Part shown: positions 44,730 to 54,237 of the stretch, piece after piece | Layout of the letters: each line of letters opens with the position of its first letter | How positions within the stretch are numbered: the first letter of the stretch is position 1 | DNA from: Sulfuricurvum sp. IAE1 | GTDB lineage: Bacteria; Campylobacterota; Campylobacteria; Campylobacterales; Sulfurimonadaceae | Assembly: GCF_004347735.1 (NCBI RefSeq) | Contig: NZ_SLTI01000063.1 | Coordinates: forward strand, 168,116 to 232,115 | DNA: 64,000 nt | Reading direction: 5' to 3' | Program-made: the position numbers and the translations under genes | The notes under the pieces: generated by a model | What the model was told of the DNA's origin: nothing | The model's database searches: none | What the model saw: the letters and a program-made list of their open reading frames with translations, nothing else

Positions 44730-45377
44730 TCAGTTCCAGGGGATCGAATTGATCTGCGCCGTACCGATGTTGAAGGCGTGGTAGTGCAGAACGCCGATGC
44801 ATCCGCTGTGGCGGTTATCGATGTGGTAGCCCACTTTTACGGTAATGAACTTGGTGTTGCTGGTCCCCTCTGCGAGGGGAACCGACGAGAGGAGCGCGGC
44901 CCCCATCGGCGGAGGATCGGCGACGTAGGCCACGGCGGGGGTGAGGGTATAGAGTTTTGTCCCGGCGCTGCGGGAGCAGTTGCTGTCGGTGTCGATGGGG
45001 AGGGCGTAGTCGTCGACGTCGTTCATGTCGCTCCCCTCCGCCCCGAGGGGCGATGCGTTGTAATCGCTGCCTGAGGGTTCGATGCAGTTGCGTCCGCCGA
45101 TGAATCCCCCGATCCGGTACCCTCCGGTGATATTGCATTCGTAGGCGGGGTTCCCGTCGGTGACTTGGAGAATCTGGCCGTGGAGGGTATTGTTTTCGTC
45201 CCAGGGGAGGTTGATAATGGCTCCCATGAGCGTCATCGCGTTGTACATCGCCTCTTCTTTGACAGCGGTCTGGGAGGTTTGGTTGAGGGCGTTGATAAGG
45301 CGGGGGATCACCGTGAAAACGACCCCGATTATGACGGTGGCGAGGATCAGCTCGATCAGGGTAAGTGCGCGTCTCAT
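44730..45377 (-). CDS. MshD-like pseudopilin
   Basis: 215 residues. The signal is RRA/LTLIELILATVIIGVV, with Leu at position 1 and Glu5 present. It then has the PilV/GspI-like segment (AVKEEAMYNAMTLMGAIINL). Four cysteines follow (YECNI, GRNCIE, SNCSRS and SGCIGV), so up to two disulfides are possible. ATG 45377 overlaps the MshQ-like stop by 4 bases. The MshD name is tentative. Confidence 0.72.
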   Translation of the reverse strand: MRRALTLIELILATVIIGVVFTVIPRLINALNQTSQTAVKEEAMYNAMTLMGAIINLPWDENNTLHGQILQVTDGNPAYECNITGGYRIGGFIGGRNCIEPSGSDYNASPLGAEGSDMNDVDDYALPIDTDSNCSRSAGTKLYTLTPAVAYVADPPPMGAALLSSVPLAEGTSNTKFITVKVGYHIDNRHSGCIGVLHYHAFNIGTAQINSIPWN

Positions 45378-48226
45378 CGGAATACCTTCTCCCCCTTTTG
45401 GATGATTTTTTTCGCCGGGGTCAGGGGAAAATCCGATCCCGTGAAGCTTCCGCTCGTGACGCCGCCGATAGGGGACGTTCCGAAAAAACGGTAATCGAAA
45501 CACGGATGGCGGGTGCAGGTCGTACCGTCGGCAAAACTGTAATCGTTAGCCGTAGAGTACCACAGCCACGAAGGAATTTCCAAATGGATCAGGGCGTGCG
45601 CGACGCCGTCTGGATTGACGATGCGGATCGGATGCTGTCCCTCAAGGGGGAGGGGGGAAGCGTCGATCGAAATGGTGGAGGAAACCCCCGTTTTGGTCGT
45701 CGAAGGGTAATCGTTTCCGCCAAGAACGGCTCCCTGCGAGAGGGAAGTGTGTCTCAGGTTACGGTACCATCCCAGGACGTTCTGGGGCATTCCCGCGACG
45801 TAAGGCGTGGGGAGTGCGCTGTAAACCTCGAACTCGATCGGGTTGGGTGCATCCGTTTGGTCGGTCGAGAGGTCGTATCCCCGTACCCGGCCATACACGA
45901 ATGTTGCCGTTCCCGAAGGGAGCGTCGACCCCTCGACGCCGTCGGTATCCTCAACGCCCAGCGTGCTCAGGTTGAAATCAAAAGGGTTCAGGGCAACCGA
46001 GCGGCTGCGGTCGAAGTTAATCCCCAGTTTCAGCACGGCAGAGCCTTGTACGAACCGCTCGGGGGAGAGTGCGAACGTGACGGGAGAGGGTTTGGTGACG
46101 TTCCCCTCCTCCCCGCCGTAGAGTTCGTAATAAAACACTCTGCCCAGTGCCGAGGGCAGAGTCGAATAGGAAAACTGCCCCGCGGCGGTTTTGGCGTAGC
46201 ATCCGGCCCTATAGTTGCGGGTGACGTTCCCCTCGGCGTTTTTGGCGGTGATGTTGGCATCGAGCTGCGCGGACATGTTCAGATCGTTCGAGAGATAGGT
46301 GAATTCCCCTCCGTTGAAATTCCCCAGCGTCGCGTTGATGTCGAAGCGGTGGGGTTTGAACGTAACTTGGGCATGCGCGCTTCCGATCGGGAGGAGATCG
46401 GCGCTAAACGCGCTTCCGTCGCTGACGTTGGCGTCGTCACAGTCGATCCGGGTGAAGCGGGCGGTACAGGGGAAGGAGCGGTCGGAGATGTTGACGTCGA
46501 GTACCCCCGCTTCGGCGTAGCGGGTCGTCAACATCCGGACCCCGTCTGAAAAAGACCATCCCGAAACGGGTGAAGGGTTCAGCGTCCCGCTGGTGCAGGC
46601 AAGATTGTGCTCGGCGTAACTGACGCCGAAACCGGCCCCGGCGCTCTCGTTGTATCCGGCGGCCGGGGCAGCCGCAAAGTCGTTGGCGGCAAAGGTAAGG
46701 TTGAAATCGCTTCCGGCGATCCCCTGGGGTGCGCTCAGCGCAAACGATGCGGGACGGACCGAAAAATAATCGCTTGCGAGCGTCGTGTTGTCTTCGCTGC
46801 TCAGGGGGCAGGGGAGGGAGACGCCGCGTTTCCAGTGCAGCCTCACCCCCGCGTAATCGCTCCCGCCGACCGCCCGCGCGACGGTAAAAACGGCGTTCTG
46901 GGTCGGCGTCGAGGCAAACAGCAGCTGCGCCCAGTCGGTGATCGGCGTCCCGGTGCCGTCGACGATGGCGGCGCACACGGTACCGTTGAAATCCTGCGCA
47001 ACGGTGCGCGTAGCGTCGAGTGACGCGACGGTGAGGGTGAAGCTTTTGCTCGCTATTTTCGTCGAAATGTTACGGTCGGCAATGCCCCGAAACGTATCCC
47101 AGGCGTCGAACCGCCCCCCGAACGGAGGGACGTACGCGATGACGTTGAGGGTATCGGAGGCACTCGCGGTGCCGGTGTTGTTTTGTTTGACCGAGAGGGT
47201 CGCGGTGTCGGTGATCGTCGTCCCCGCCGGGGCGGTGACTTGGAGCTGAAGGTTGATTTCCGCACTCGATCCCGTCGGAAGGGCGAGGAGAAAGGTCCCG
47301 TTGACGAGCCGCCAGAAAAACTGGGGAGAGGTGGAGACGACCGTTCCGTAGGGGCTCGAGGGCATCAGGGGATCAAGAAGCGTCCCCCCGTCGTGCGAGA
47401 CGTAGGAGAGTCCCGATGGGATGAGATTGGAGACGTTGACGTCGCTCACGCCGATCGATCCGCTCGAGGGATTGACGATCCGAAGGGTCAGTGTCACCGT
47501 ATCGCCGCTGTAGGCTTCGGTGCGGTCGAAGAGCGCTTCGATCGAGACGGCGGCGCTCAAACTGGAATCGGGGGGGAGCAGATCGGTATTGGGGACCCCG
47601 GGCGAGGGGGTGACCTCTTCGTCGGTTCCCGGATAGGTCTGGTAAAAGTCGCCGCTTCCGTCTGTGAGCCGCGAAAGGTCCTGGAGGTTCGGGTCGACTC
47701 CGCTCATAATAATGCTGCATGCGGACGATGCGACCGCGTAATAGTTGTACTGCTTTTTTTTGTAGTAGTTGAAATAATCGACGACCACGGCGGCACCCTC
47801 GCTCAGGGGGGCGGTCGTGTTGGCGATGAACACCTCCCCATCAGAGGGGTCGAGGCCGTCGATCTGGTAAACGATGATCGTCCCTTTGGGATAGGCGGCG
47901 GCGGTGTCGGTACCGGTCGAACCGTCGGGATAGCGCACGTCTCCCAGCCCGCTCCCGATGTCGATGTATTTGTGGGTGTTATGGTCGTTGACGTAAAGCC
48001 GCCAGCCGCTGATCGTCGTCGTTTCGTTGAAATAGATTTCGACCATCTCCAGGTAAAGGCCCGATTGGGTGTAGAGCTCGTTGGCCGTGACGGTGCGGAT
48101 TTGCGCGGCGGGAGAGGCGCAGTTGAGATTCATGACGGTCGCGGGCGGAGTGTAGGGGGTGCCGTCGTCGGCGTATGAAAGCAGAGCCAGCAACAGCCAC
48201 AATACGACACCCACTGCTCTTTTCAT
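45374..48226 (-). CDS. Large secreted MshQ-like protein
   Basis: 950 residues. The signal peptide is KRAVGVVLWLLLALLSYA. Residues about 30-190 look like a lamin-tail-type beta domain (ISGWRLYVNDHNTHKYIDIG). About 225-360 is a DUF11-type repeat (YSGDTVTLTLRIVNPSSGS). The remaining 580 residues are beta-rich with N-F/D-rich stretches and scattered cysteines, similar to the C-terminal part of MshQ. It may be a pilus tip or cell-surface adhesin. ATG 48226 is preferred: AAGGA is 9 bases away, against 3 for the GTG at 48232. Confidence 0.68.
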   Translation of the reverse strand: MKRAVGVVLWLLLALLSYADDGTPYTPPATVMNLNCASPAAQIRTVTANELYTQSGLYLEMVEIYFNETTTISGWRLYVNDHNTHKYIDIGSGLGDVRYPDGSTGTDTAAAYPKGTIIVYQIDGLDPSDGEVFIANTTAPLSEGAAVVVDYFNYYKKKQYNYYAVASSACSIIMSGVDPNLQDLSRLTDGSGDFYQTYPGTDEEVTPSPGVPNTDLLPPDSSLSAAVSIEALFDRTEAYSGDTVTLTLRIVNPSSGSIGVSDVNVSNLIPSGLSYVSHDGGTLLDPLMPSSPYGTVVSTSPQFFWRLVNGTFLLALPTGSSAEINLQLQVTAPAGTTITDTATLSVKQNNTGTASASDTLNVIAYVPPFGGRFDAWDTFRGIADRNISTKIASKSFTLTVASLDATRTVAQDFNGTVCAAIVDGTGTPITDWAQLLFASTPTQNAVFTVARAVGGSDYAGVRLHWKRGVSLPCPLSSEDNTTLASDYFSVRPASFALSAPQGIAGSDFNLTFAANDFAAAPAAGYNESAGAGFGVSYAEHNLACTSGTLNPSPVSGWSFSDGVRMLTTRYAEAGVLDVNISDRSFPCTARFTRIDCDDANVSDGSAFSADLLPIGSAHAQVTFKPHRFDINATLGNFNGGEFTYLSNDLNMSAQLDANITAKNAEGNVTRNYRAGCYAKTAAGQFSYSTLPSALGRVFYYELYGGEEGNVTKPSPVTFALSPERFVQGSAVLKLGINFDRSRSVALNPFDFNLSTLGVEDTDGVEGSTLPSGTATFVYGRVRGYDLSTDQTDAPNPIEFEVYSALPTPYVAGMPQNVLGWYRNLRHTSLSQGAVLGGNDYPSTTKTGVSSTISIDASPLPLEGQHPIRIVNPDGVAHALIHLEIPSWLWYSTANDYSFADGTTCTRHPCFDYRFFGTSPIGGVTSGSFTGSDFPLTPAKKIIQKGEKVFR

Positions 48227-48263
48227 GTTCACGTTTCCTTATGAGCGCCGGCGGGAGCGGGGA

Positions 48264-48737
48264 TCAGGGTTCGATCAGTTTAAAGACGCCCGTCGTCGAA
48301 TTGTATTCCCAGTAATCGTCACCGTCGGGTTTGTTGGGAATACCGGTGTGCTCGGTCTTGTTCCCGGTCGCGGGACCGTAATAGCGGGGAGGGGAGAATG
48401 CGTCGTTCCGGACCCACTCGCCGTTTTCGGCATTTTTCAGCAGATTTTTGAACGGGTTGAGGGCATCCCCCATCGCCTCGGCTTCGGGGTAGCCGTAGCT
48501 GTTGAGGAGCGAAGAGTTCTGCTCGTTCCCCCACGTAAACATACATCCGTTGGTGATCCATTCCCCGTGCGTCGCATCGATGGCGCTTTGGACCGAAGAG
48601 GCGGTCGAAAGCTCCGAAGCGATTTTCGAGTTGTCGATCAGATCCCCGAAACGGGGAATCACCAGCGTCGAGAGGACCCCGACGATGACGATGACGAGAA
48701 TCAGCTCTATTAGGGTAAAGCCTTCCCCCTGGCGCAT
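48264..48737 (-). CDS. MshC-like pseudopilin
   Basis: 157 residues. The signal is RQGEG/FTLIELILVIVIVGVL with Glu5. The mature region has SSVQSAIDATHGEWITNG and ends with a Tyr/Gly-rich stretch; only one cysteine (NGCMF) is seen. ATG 48737 gives the natural prepilin leader; a TTG 6 bases earlier is less likely. It is 10 bases after the pilin stop and has no clear Shine-Dalgarno. The MshC name is by position only. Confidence 0.75.
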   Translation of the reverse strand: MRQGEGFTLIELILVIVIVGVLSTLVIPRFGDLIDNSKIASELSTASSVQSAIDATHGEWITNGCMFTWGNEQNSSLLNSYGYPEAEAMGDALNPFKNLLKNAENGEWVRNDAFSPPRYYGPATGNKTEHTGIPNKPDGDDYWEYNSTTGVFKLIEP

Positions 48738-48747
48738 GCGCAAGCTA

Positions 48748-49203
48748 TTAGTAAGTGACGGTTTTGTTCAGATCGGCACCCGTGACGGAGCTGACGTTGA
48801 GGTCGCTCAGACATTTCGATTGACTGACCGAATCGACGAAATTGTCGCAGTCGATCAGGTACTGGACGCTGCGGTCGGCGAGGTTGAGACGGATCGTCGC
48901 GACGGTTCCCTCGGTAGTAATGTAATTGTAGGTTCCGTTCGTGTCGTTGGCGTCGTACGACCACCCTTTGCCCGATACGTTGACCAGTTCGGAGAGGGTG
49001 AATTCGCTGTCGTTTTCAAGCCCTACGCGGTTAACCGCGGCATTGATGGCGCTGGTCGCCGTATCGATAGTCGTTTTAATCACCCCTTTGACTTCCGCGT
49101 TTTGCTGAAGGTTCAGATACTGCGGGATAGCGACGGCCGCCAAAACCCCGATAATGACGATGACCATGATCAGTTCGATGAGGGTGAATGCACTGCGTTT
49201 CAT
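48748..49203 (-). CDS. MshA-like type IV pilin (candidate major subunit)
   Basis: 151 residues. The signal is MKRSA/FTLIELIMVIVIIGVLAAVAIPQYL, the classic type IVa pilin start with Phe1 and Glu5. The central part is rich in Asn/Thr/Asp. C119 and C131 would close a C-terminal disulfide loop, which is diagnostic of pilin subunits. GGAG precedes the ATG. It is the first gene of the leftward cluster, the position giving highest expression and the one expected for the major pilin. Confidence 0.85.
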   Translation of the reverse strand: MKRSAFTLIELIMVIVIIGVLAAVAIPQYLNLQQNAEVKGVIKTTIDTATSAINAAVNRVGLENDSEFTLSELVNVSGKGWSYDANDTNGTYNYITTEGTVATIRLNLADRSVQYLIDCDNFVDSVSQSKCLSDLNVSSVTGADLNKTVTY

Positions 49204-49317
49204 GTTAGAAGAATCTCCGATCCATTTGATGATTACATTCCGTTTTTCAGAAATGCTTTAGAAAAACATTATCGTCCAAACTTCCTTAATGTTTAATGAC
49301 CTCAAAGGGCTTTTCGC

Positions 49318-49358
49318 TATAATCACGTTACTCATTACCCCCTCAGCAAGGGAATGAG
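49318..49358 (+). promoter_or_regulatory. leuA promoter and leader hairpin
   Basis: TTCGCTATAATC has its -10 TATAAT at 49318-49323; there is no strong -35. The leader then holds a stem CTCATT(a)CCC/GGGAATGAG at 49331-49358 with a 9-base loop and one bulge. It is not followed by a T-run and no leucine-rich leader peptide is visible, so a classical attenuator is not supported. The rest of the 183-base gap shows no gene. A weak GATAAT facing the pilin gene is at 49268-49273 (minus). Confidence 0.5.
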
Positions 49359-49386
49359 GAGTTCAATAACAAAGAGAGGTTTCGTT

Positions 49387-51054
49387 ATGAAACACATACA
49401 GACGGGCAAATACCGCCCTTATCCCCAAGTCGATTTGCCGAACCGCGTTTGGCCAACCAAAACCATCACCCGCGCTCCCATCTGGTGCAGTGTCGATCTT
49501 CGCGACGGAAACCAGGCGCTCGTGACGCCGATGAATTTGGATCAGAAACTTGAACTCTTCACCCTATTGCTGAAACTGGGATTTAAAAACATCGAAGTGG
49601 GATTTCCTTCCGCGTCGAAGGTCGAATTCGACTTTTTGCGCACCCTCGTCGATCAGAAACTGATTCCCGATGACGTCACCATCCAGGTCCTCGTCCAGGC
49701 GCGCGAGCATCTGATCGATAAAACCTTCGAGGCGCTCGCAGGGGTCAAAAAAGCGATCGTCCACCTTTACAACTCGACGTCGGTCGCACAGCGCAAGATC
49801 GTGTTCGGCAAAGAGCAAGACGACATCATCGCACTCGCCCTTGAGGGGGTCGACATGGTCAAGGCACGGGCGCAAAAACACGACGGCGAGATCATGCTCG
49901 AATACTCCCCCGAGAGTTTTACGGGGACCGAGCTTGAATTCGCCGCGCGGATCTGCAACGCCGTGATCGAGCGGTGGGGAGTGAACGAAAACCGCAAGGT
50001 GATTATCAACCTCCCCGCGACGGTAGAGATGGCGACGCCGAACGTCTATGCCGACCAGGTGGAGTGGATGGGGCGCCATTTGATCCACCGCGAGCACGTG
50101 TTGATTTCGACCCACACGCACAACGACCGGGGGACCTCGGTCGCCGCCACTGAGCTCGCACTTCTCGCGGGTGCCGACCGGGTCGAGGGGACGTTGCTGG
50201 CCAACGGCGAGCGGACGGGGAACGTCGACATCATCACCCTCGCGCTCAACATGTACACGCAGGGGATCGATCCGGAGCTTGATTTTAGCGATCTCGATAC
50301 CGTCGTCCGCACCGTCGAGCGGTGTACCGACATCGAAACCCATGTCCGTCACCCCTATGTCGGGGAACTCGTCTACACGGCGTTTTCGGGATCGCACCAG
50401 GATGCGATCAACAAGGGTCTTGCGTATCAGCGGACCAAGCATGACGCGTTCTGGGAAGTGCCCTACCTTCCGATCGATCCCCAGGATGTGGGGCGCAACT
50501 ACGAGGGGATCATCCGGATCAATTCCCAGTCGGGTAAAGGGGGCGTAGCCTATGTCCTGGAGGACAAGTTCGGCTATTCGCTCCCCAAAAAGATGCACCC
50601 CGAGATCGGCCGGATCGTCCAGCACGTCACCGATGAAGCGGGGCGGGAACTTTCGTCTGAGGAGATTTTCGGGATTTTCGAAAAAACCTATTTCGGCGAA
50701 CCGCACGACATCGAATTCCTCGATTATTCGGTTATCAGCGAGAGCGCGAAAGACAAGCTGGTTAAATGCGTCCTCGAGTACAGCCACAACGGCAAAACGA
50801 TCCGGAGCGAAGGGCAGGGGAACGGCCCGATCGATGCGTGCAAAAACGCGCTGATGGTTGAATATTCCCACCCGTTCAAAATCCTCTCCTACTCTGAGCA
50901 TTCGCACGGGGAACTCTCCAGCGCCGAGGCGATCGCCTACATCGAGATCCAGACGGAGAAACTCGAGAGTTTCTTCGGCGTGGGGCGCGACAGCGACATC
51001 ACCGTTGCCTCCATTAAAGCGATGTTCAGCGCTCTCAACCGGGCGTTTTCATAA
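49387..51054 (+). CDS. leuA: 2-isopropylmalate synthase
   Basis: 555-residue enzyme for the first step of leucine synthesis (acetyl-CoA plus 2-oxoisovalerate). It has the HMGL-type TIM barrel with WCSVDLRDGNQALVTPM (metal Asp) and ISTHTHNDRGTSVAATEL (metal His residues). The C-terminal LeuA regulatory domain from about residue 430 normally gives leucine feedback. This is the long LeuA type 2 related to the Corynebacterium/Mycobacterium form. ATG 49387 follows AGAGAGG; the ATG at 49354 would extend it by 11 residues through the leader hairpin. Confidence 0.95.
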   Translation: MKHIQTGKYRPYPQVDLPNRVWPTKTITRAPIWCSVDLRDGNQALVTPMNLDQKLELFTLLLKLGFKNIEVGFPSASKVEFDFLRTLVDQKLIPDDVTIQVLVQAREHLIDKTFEALAGVKKAIVHLYNSTSVAQRKIVFGKEQDDIIALALEGVDMVKARAQKHDGEIMLEYSPESFTGTELEFAARICNAVIERWGVNENRKVIINLPATVEMATPNVYADQVEWMGRHLIHREHVLISTHTHNDRGTSVAATELALLAGADRVEGTLLANGERTGNVDIITLALNMYTQGIDPELDFSDLDTVVRTVERCTDIETHVRHPYVGELVYTAFSGSHQDAINKGLAYQRTKHDAFWEVPYLPIDPQDVGRNYEGIIRINSQSGKGGVAYVLEDKFGYSLPKKMHPEIGRIVQHVTDEAGRELSSEEIFGIFEKTYFGEPHDIEFLDYSVISESAKDKLVKCVLEYSHNGKTIRSEGQGNGPIDACKNALMVEYSHPFKILSYSEHSHGELSSAEAIAYIEIQTEKLESFFGVGRDSDITVASIKAMFSALNRAFS

Positions 51055-51111
51055 GGATTTTCCGCTTGCGCGGGAAATCCTCTCCTAATTCTTCTTTTAC
51101 GACTTCTTCGC

Positions 51112-51117
51112 TATAAT
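51112..51117 (+). promoter_or_regulatory. alaS promoter -10
   Basis: TATAAT inside TTCGCTATAATCGCG, 30 bases before the alaS ATG. The 12-base core TTCGCTATAATC is identical to that before leuA. There is no consensus -35. Confidence 0.55.
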
Positions 51118-51147
51118 CGCGCAATTTTTACTATTGCGAGTAACCCA

Positions 51148-53700
51148 ATGTTAGACGTCCGCGAAGCCTTTTTGGCCTTTTTCGAATCCAAACAACACGA
51201 GCGCACCGCGAGTTCGCCGCTGGTCCCCGATGATGCGACCCTGCTCTTTACCAACGCGGGGATGGTTCCGTTCAAATCGGTCTTCACCGGGGATATCCCC
51301 ATCCCGGCCAACCCGCGTGCCACGAGCGCCCAGACCTGCGTCCGCGCCGGCGGGAAGCACAACGACCTCGAAAACGTCGGTCATACCGCGCGCCACCATA
51401 CCTTCTTCGAGATGCTCGGAAACTTCAGTTTCGGCGACTATTTTAAGGAAGAGGCGATCGCCTACGCGTGGGAATTCGTTACCGAAGTGATGAAACTGCC
51501 GAAGGAAAAACTCTGGGTCACCGTCCACGAAAGCGACGACGAGGCCGAAGAGATCTGGAAAAAACACATTGCCGCCGATCGGATCATGCGTCTGGGAGAC
51601 AAGGACAACTTCTGGCAGATGGGTGATACCGGCCCCTGCGGTCCGTGTTCGGAGATCTTCATCGACCAGGGTGCCGAGCACTTCAACGGCCCTGAAGATT
51701 ATATGGGGGGAGACGGCGACCGGTTCTTGGAGATCTGGAACCTCGTTTTCATGCAGTACGAGCGTAACGCGAAGGGCGAGCTCAAGCCGCTTCCCAAACC
51801 TTCCATCGATACGGGGATGGGACTGGAACGTGCGACTGCGGTACTCGAAGGGGTCACCAGCAACTACGACAGCTCCCTTTTCATGCCGATCATCCGGAAG
51901 GTCGAAGCCCTCATCGGCAAGCCTTACGTCTACGCGACCGGCGCATCGTACCGCGTCATCGCCGACCATATCCGTACCGTCACGTTCCTCCTGGCGCAGG
52001 GGACGAATTTCAGCAACGAGGGGCGCGGTTACGTCCTGCGCCGGATTTTGCGCCGCGCGGTGCGCCATGGTTATCTGCTCGGGTTTACCAAACCGTTCAT
52101 GTTCGAAGTCGCCGATACGGTGGCCGAAGTGATGGGGAAACAATACCCCTACATCGTCGAGAAACTCGCTATCGTCAAAGAGCAGATCATGCTCGAAGAG
52201 GAGCGTTTTTTCAAGACGATCGCCTCGGGGATCGAACTGTTCAACGAAGAGCTTAAAAACACGAAAGAGGTCTTCAGCGGCGAAGTGGCGTTCAAGCTTT
52301 ACGACACGTTCGGCTTCCCACTTGATCTGACCGAGGACATGCTGCGCGAGAAAAACATGAGCCTCGATACCGAGACGTTCGAGCGGCTCATGAGTGAGCA
52401 GCGCGAGCGTGCCAAAGCAGCCTGGAAAGGCTCGGGAGATGCCCACGTCGAGGGGGATTTCAAAACCCTTCTGGAGACTTTCGGGGTGAACGCTTTTATC
52501 GGGTATGGCTACACCAAAGCGCCGGTCAAAGTGCAGGCGCTGCTGGGTGAAAACTTCGAGCGCGTCGACCAGCTAAGCGCCCACCAAAAAGGGTGGGTAC
52601 TGCTTGAACAGACCCCGTTCTACGCCGAAAGCGGCGGACAGTGCGGCGACAGCGGAACCCTAGGCGATAAAGCCCTCGTTCTTGATACCAAAAAATTCCA
52701 CGGTCTGAACCTCTCGCATATCGAGACGAAAGCAACCCTCAGCGTCGGTGAAACGGTGGAAGCGACCGTCGATCCTGAGCGCAACGAGATCGCCAAGCAC
52801 CACTCGGCAACCCACCTGCTGCACGCGGCGCTGTATGAAATCCTGGGCGAACACATCAGCCAGGCAGGTTCACTCGTCGAGCACAACCGGCTGCGCTTCG
52901 ACTTTTCCCACCCCAAAGCGATGAGCGCCGAAGAGATTTCCCTCGTCGAAGAGCGGGTGAACCAGCACATTTTCCATGCGCTGGAGGGGATTACCCGCGA
53001 AATGAGCATCGACGAGGCGAAAAAAAGCGGTGCGAAAGCACAGTTCGGCGAAAAATACGGCGATACGGTCCGCGTCGTCAATTTCGGCTCGGCATCGGTC
53101 GAATTCTGCGGCGGGACCCACGTTGAGAACACCGCCTCCATCGGGACGTTTGTCATCGTCAAAGAGAGCGGCGTAAGTGCCGGGGTACGCCGTATCGAAG
53201 CGGTGTGCGGCAACGCTGCCTACAACCTCTTCAAAACGCAGCGCCATCTTCTCGAAGAGGTTGAAGCTTCGGTGAAAAACCGCGACGTCATTGCGGGGAT
53301 CGAGCGTCTCAAAGAGCAGGTGAAAACCCTCAAAGCCGAGATGAGTGCTCTGGCATCGGCTTCCAAAGAAGAACTCGCCGTGACGATGATGGGCAACACC
53401 GCCGTCGTCGTCGCCGAACTGGGTGCGGGGGACATCAAGGAACGGATCGACGAGCTCAAAAACGCCCACGATTCGGTTGCGGTGATGCTCTTCCAGGTCA
53501 AGGACGACAAGGTGATGCTGGCGGCGGGGGCGAAAAACACCCCTCTCAAAGCGGGTGACTGGATCAAGGCAATCGCGCCGATCCTCGGCGGGGGCGGCGG
53601 CGGACGTCCCGATTTCGCCCAGGCTGGGGGAAAAGACGCTTCCAAACTCCTTGAGGCCAAAGACGCCGCGCTGGCCTACGTGACGAAGGAACTTTCATGA
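51148..53700 (+). CDS. alaS: Alanine-tRNA ligase
   Basis: 850-residue class II synthetase. It has the aminoacylation domain (motif 2 region [20 protein letters not shown] split over the ORF start; [12 protein letters not shown]), the editing domain with [12 protein letters not shown] and [14 protein letters not shown] (zinc-type His and Cys for removing Ser/Gly), and the C-Ala oligomerisation domain ending in the Gly-rich [17 protein letters not shown]. It is full length. The stop overlaps the next gene by 4 bases (ATGA). Confidence 0.98.
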   Translation: MLDVREAFLAFFESKQHERTASSPLVPDDATLLFTNAGMVPFKSVFTGDIPIPANPRATSAQTCVRAGGKHNDLENVGHTARHHTFFEMLGNFSFGDYFKEEAIAYAWEFVTEVMKLPKEKLWVTVHESDDEAEEIWKKHIAADRIMRLGDKDNFWQMGDTGPCGPCSEIFIDQGAEHFNGPEDYMGGDGDRFLEIWNLVFMQYERNAKGELKPLPKPSIDTGMGLERATAVLEGVTSNYDSSLFMPIIRKVEALIGKPYVYATGASYRVIADHIRTVTFLLAQGTNFSNEGRGYVLRRILRRAVRHGYLLGFTKPFMFEVADTVAEVMGKQYPYIVEKLAIVKEQIMLEEERFFKTIASGIELFNEELKNTKEVFSGEVAFKLYDTFGFPLDLTEDMLREKNMSLDTETFERLMSEQRERAKAAWKGSGDAHVEGDFKTLLETFGVNAFIGYGYTKAPVKVQALLGENFERVDQLSAHQKGWVLLEQTPFYAESGGQCGDSGTLGDKALVLDTKKFHGLNLSHIETKATLSVGETVEATVDPERNEIAKHHSATHLLHAALYEILGEHISQAGSLVEHNRLRFDFSHPKAMSAEEISLVEERVNQHIFHALEGITREMSIDEAKKSGAKAQFGEKYGDTVRVVNFGSASVEFCGGTHVENTASIGTFVIVKESGVSAGVRRIEAVCGNAAYNLFKTQRHLLEEVEASVKNRDVIAGIERLKEQVKTLKAEMSALASASKEELAVTMMGNTAVVVAELGAGDIKERIDELKNAHDSVAVMLFQVKDDKVMLAAGAKNTPLKAGDWIKAIAPILGGGGGGRPDFAQAGGKDASKLLEAKDAALAYVTKELS

Positions 53701-54236
53701 AAGAATTTATCGTCGAAACGTTTGCGCATCACCGGACGCTGATCGTCTTTTTGCACGTTCTCAGCGCCGTCGTCTGGGTCGGGGGAATGATCGCGATCCG
53801 CTTTGCGACCCATCAGTCGCTTGCAATGATTTCCGATCCGAAACTTCGTCTTGAACGTGCCGCCCATACGCTGAAACGTCTTTTTTCCATCGTGTGGCCG
53901 TTTGTGGTCATTTTGCTGGTAACCGCGATATTCATGGCGGTCGGTCTGGGCTTTCGCTCCGCCGCTCTGGATGGATCGGGCAACGTCATCGACGAGTATG
54001 CGATGAGCCTCTACAACACCGTCCACATCAAAGAGGCGATCTGGCTGGTGATGGCACTTAACCTGGGTGCCATGATGCACCGCCGCGCCAAAGCCGAGAA
54101 AGCGTTGAAAGCGGGCAATATTGAAGAAGCCAAAGCTATGCTCGCTCTGATCGCCAAGTATATGGTTCCGGTCAATATCGCGCTTGGCCTTGCGGCGATT
54201 TATCTCGGCGTCTTTTTGCGGGGCGCCTACGCCTGA
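53697..54236 (+). CDS. CopD-like integral membrane protein
   Basis: 179 residues with four membrane helices. The first contains [19 protein letters not shown], a His/Trp/Gly pattern typical of CopD/DUF2269-type and other small haem- or copper-associated membrane proteins. Another His lies in [15 protein letters not shown]. The function is unknown. It starts inside alaS (ATGA) and is followed 1 base later by maf, so it belongs to a co-translated run. Confidence 0.65.
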   Translation: MKEFIVETFAHHRTLIVFLHVLSAVVWVGGMIAIRFATHQSLAMISDPKLRLERAAHTLKRLFSIVWPFVVILLVTAIFMAVGLGFRSAALDGSGNVIDEYAMSLYNTVHIKEAIWLVMALNLGAMMHRRAKAEKALKAGNIEEAKAMLALIAKYMVPVNIALGLAAIYLGVFLRGAYA

Positions 54237-54237
54237 C

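Noticed and set aside
49331..49386. Leucine attenuator or T-box before leuA
   Set aside because: There is a hairpin but no leucine-rich leader peptide, no terminator T-run and no T-box core sequence.
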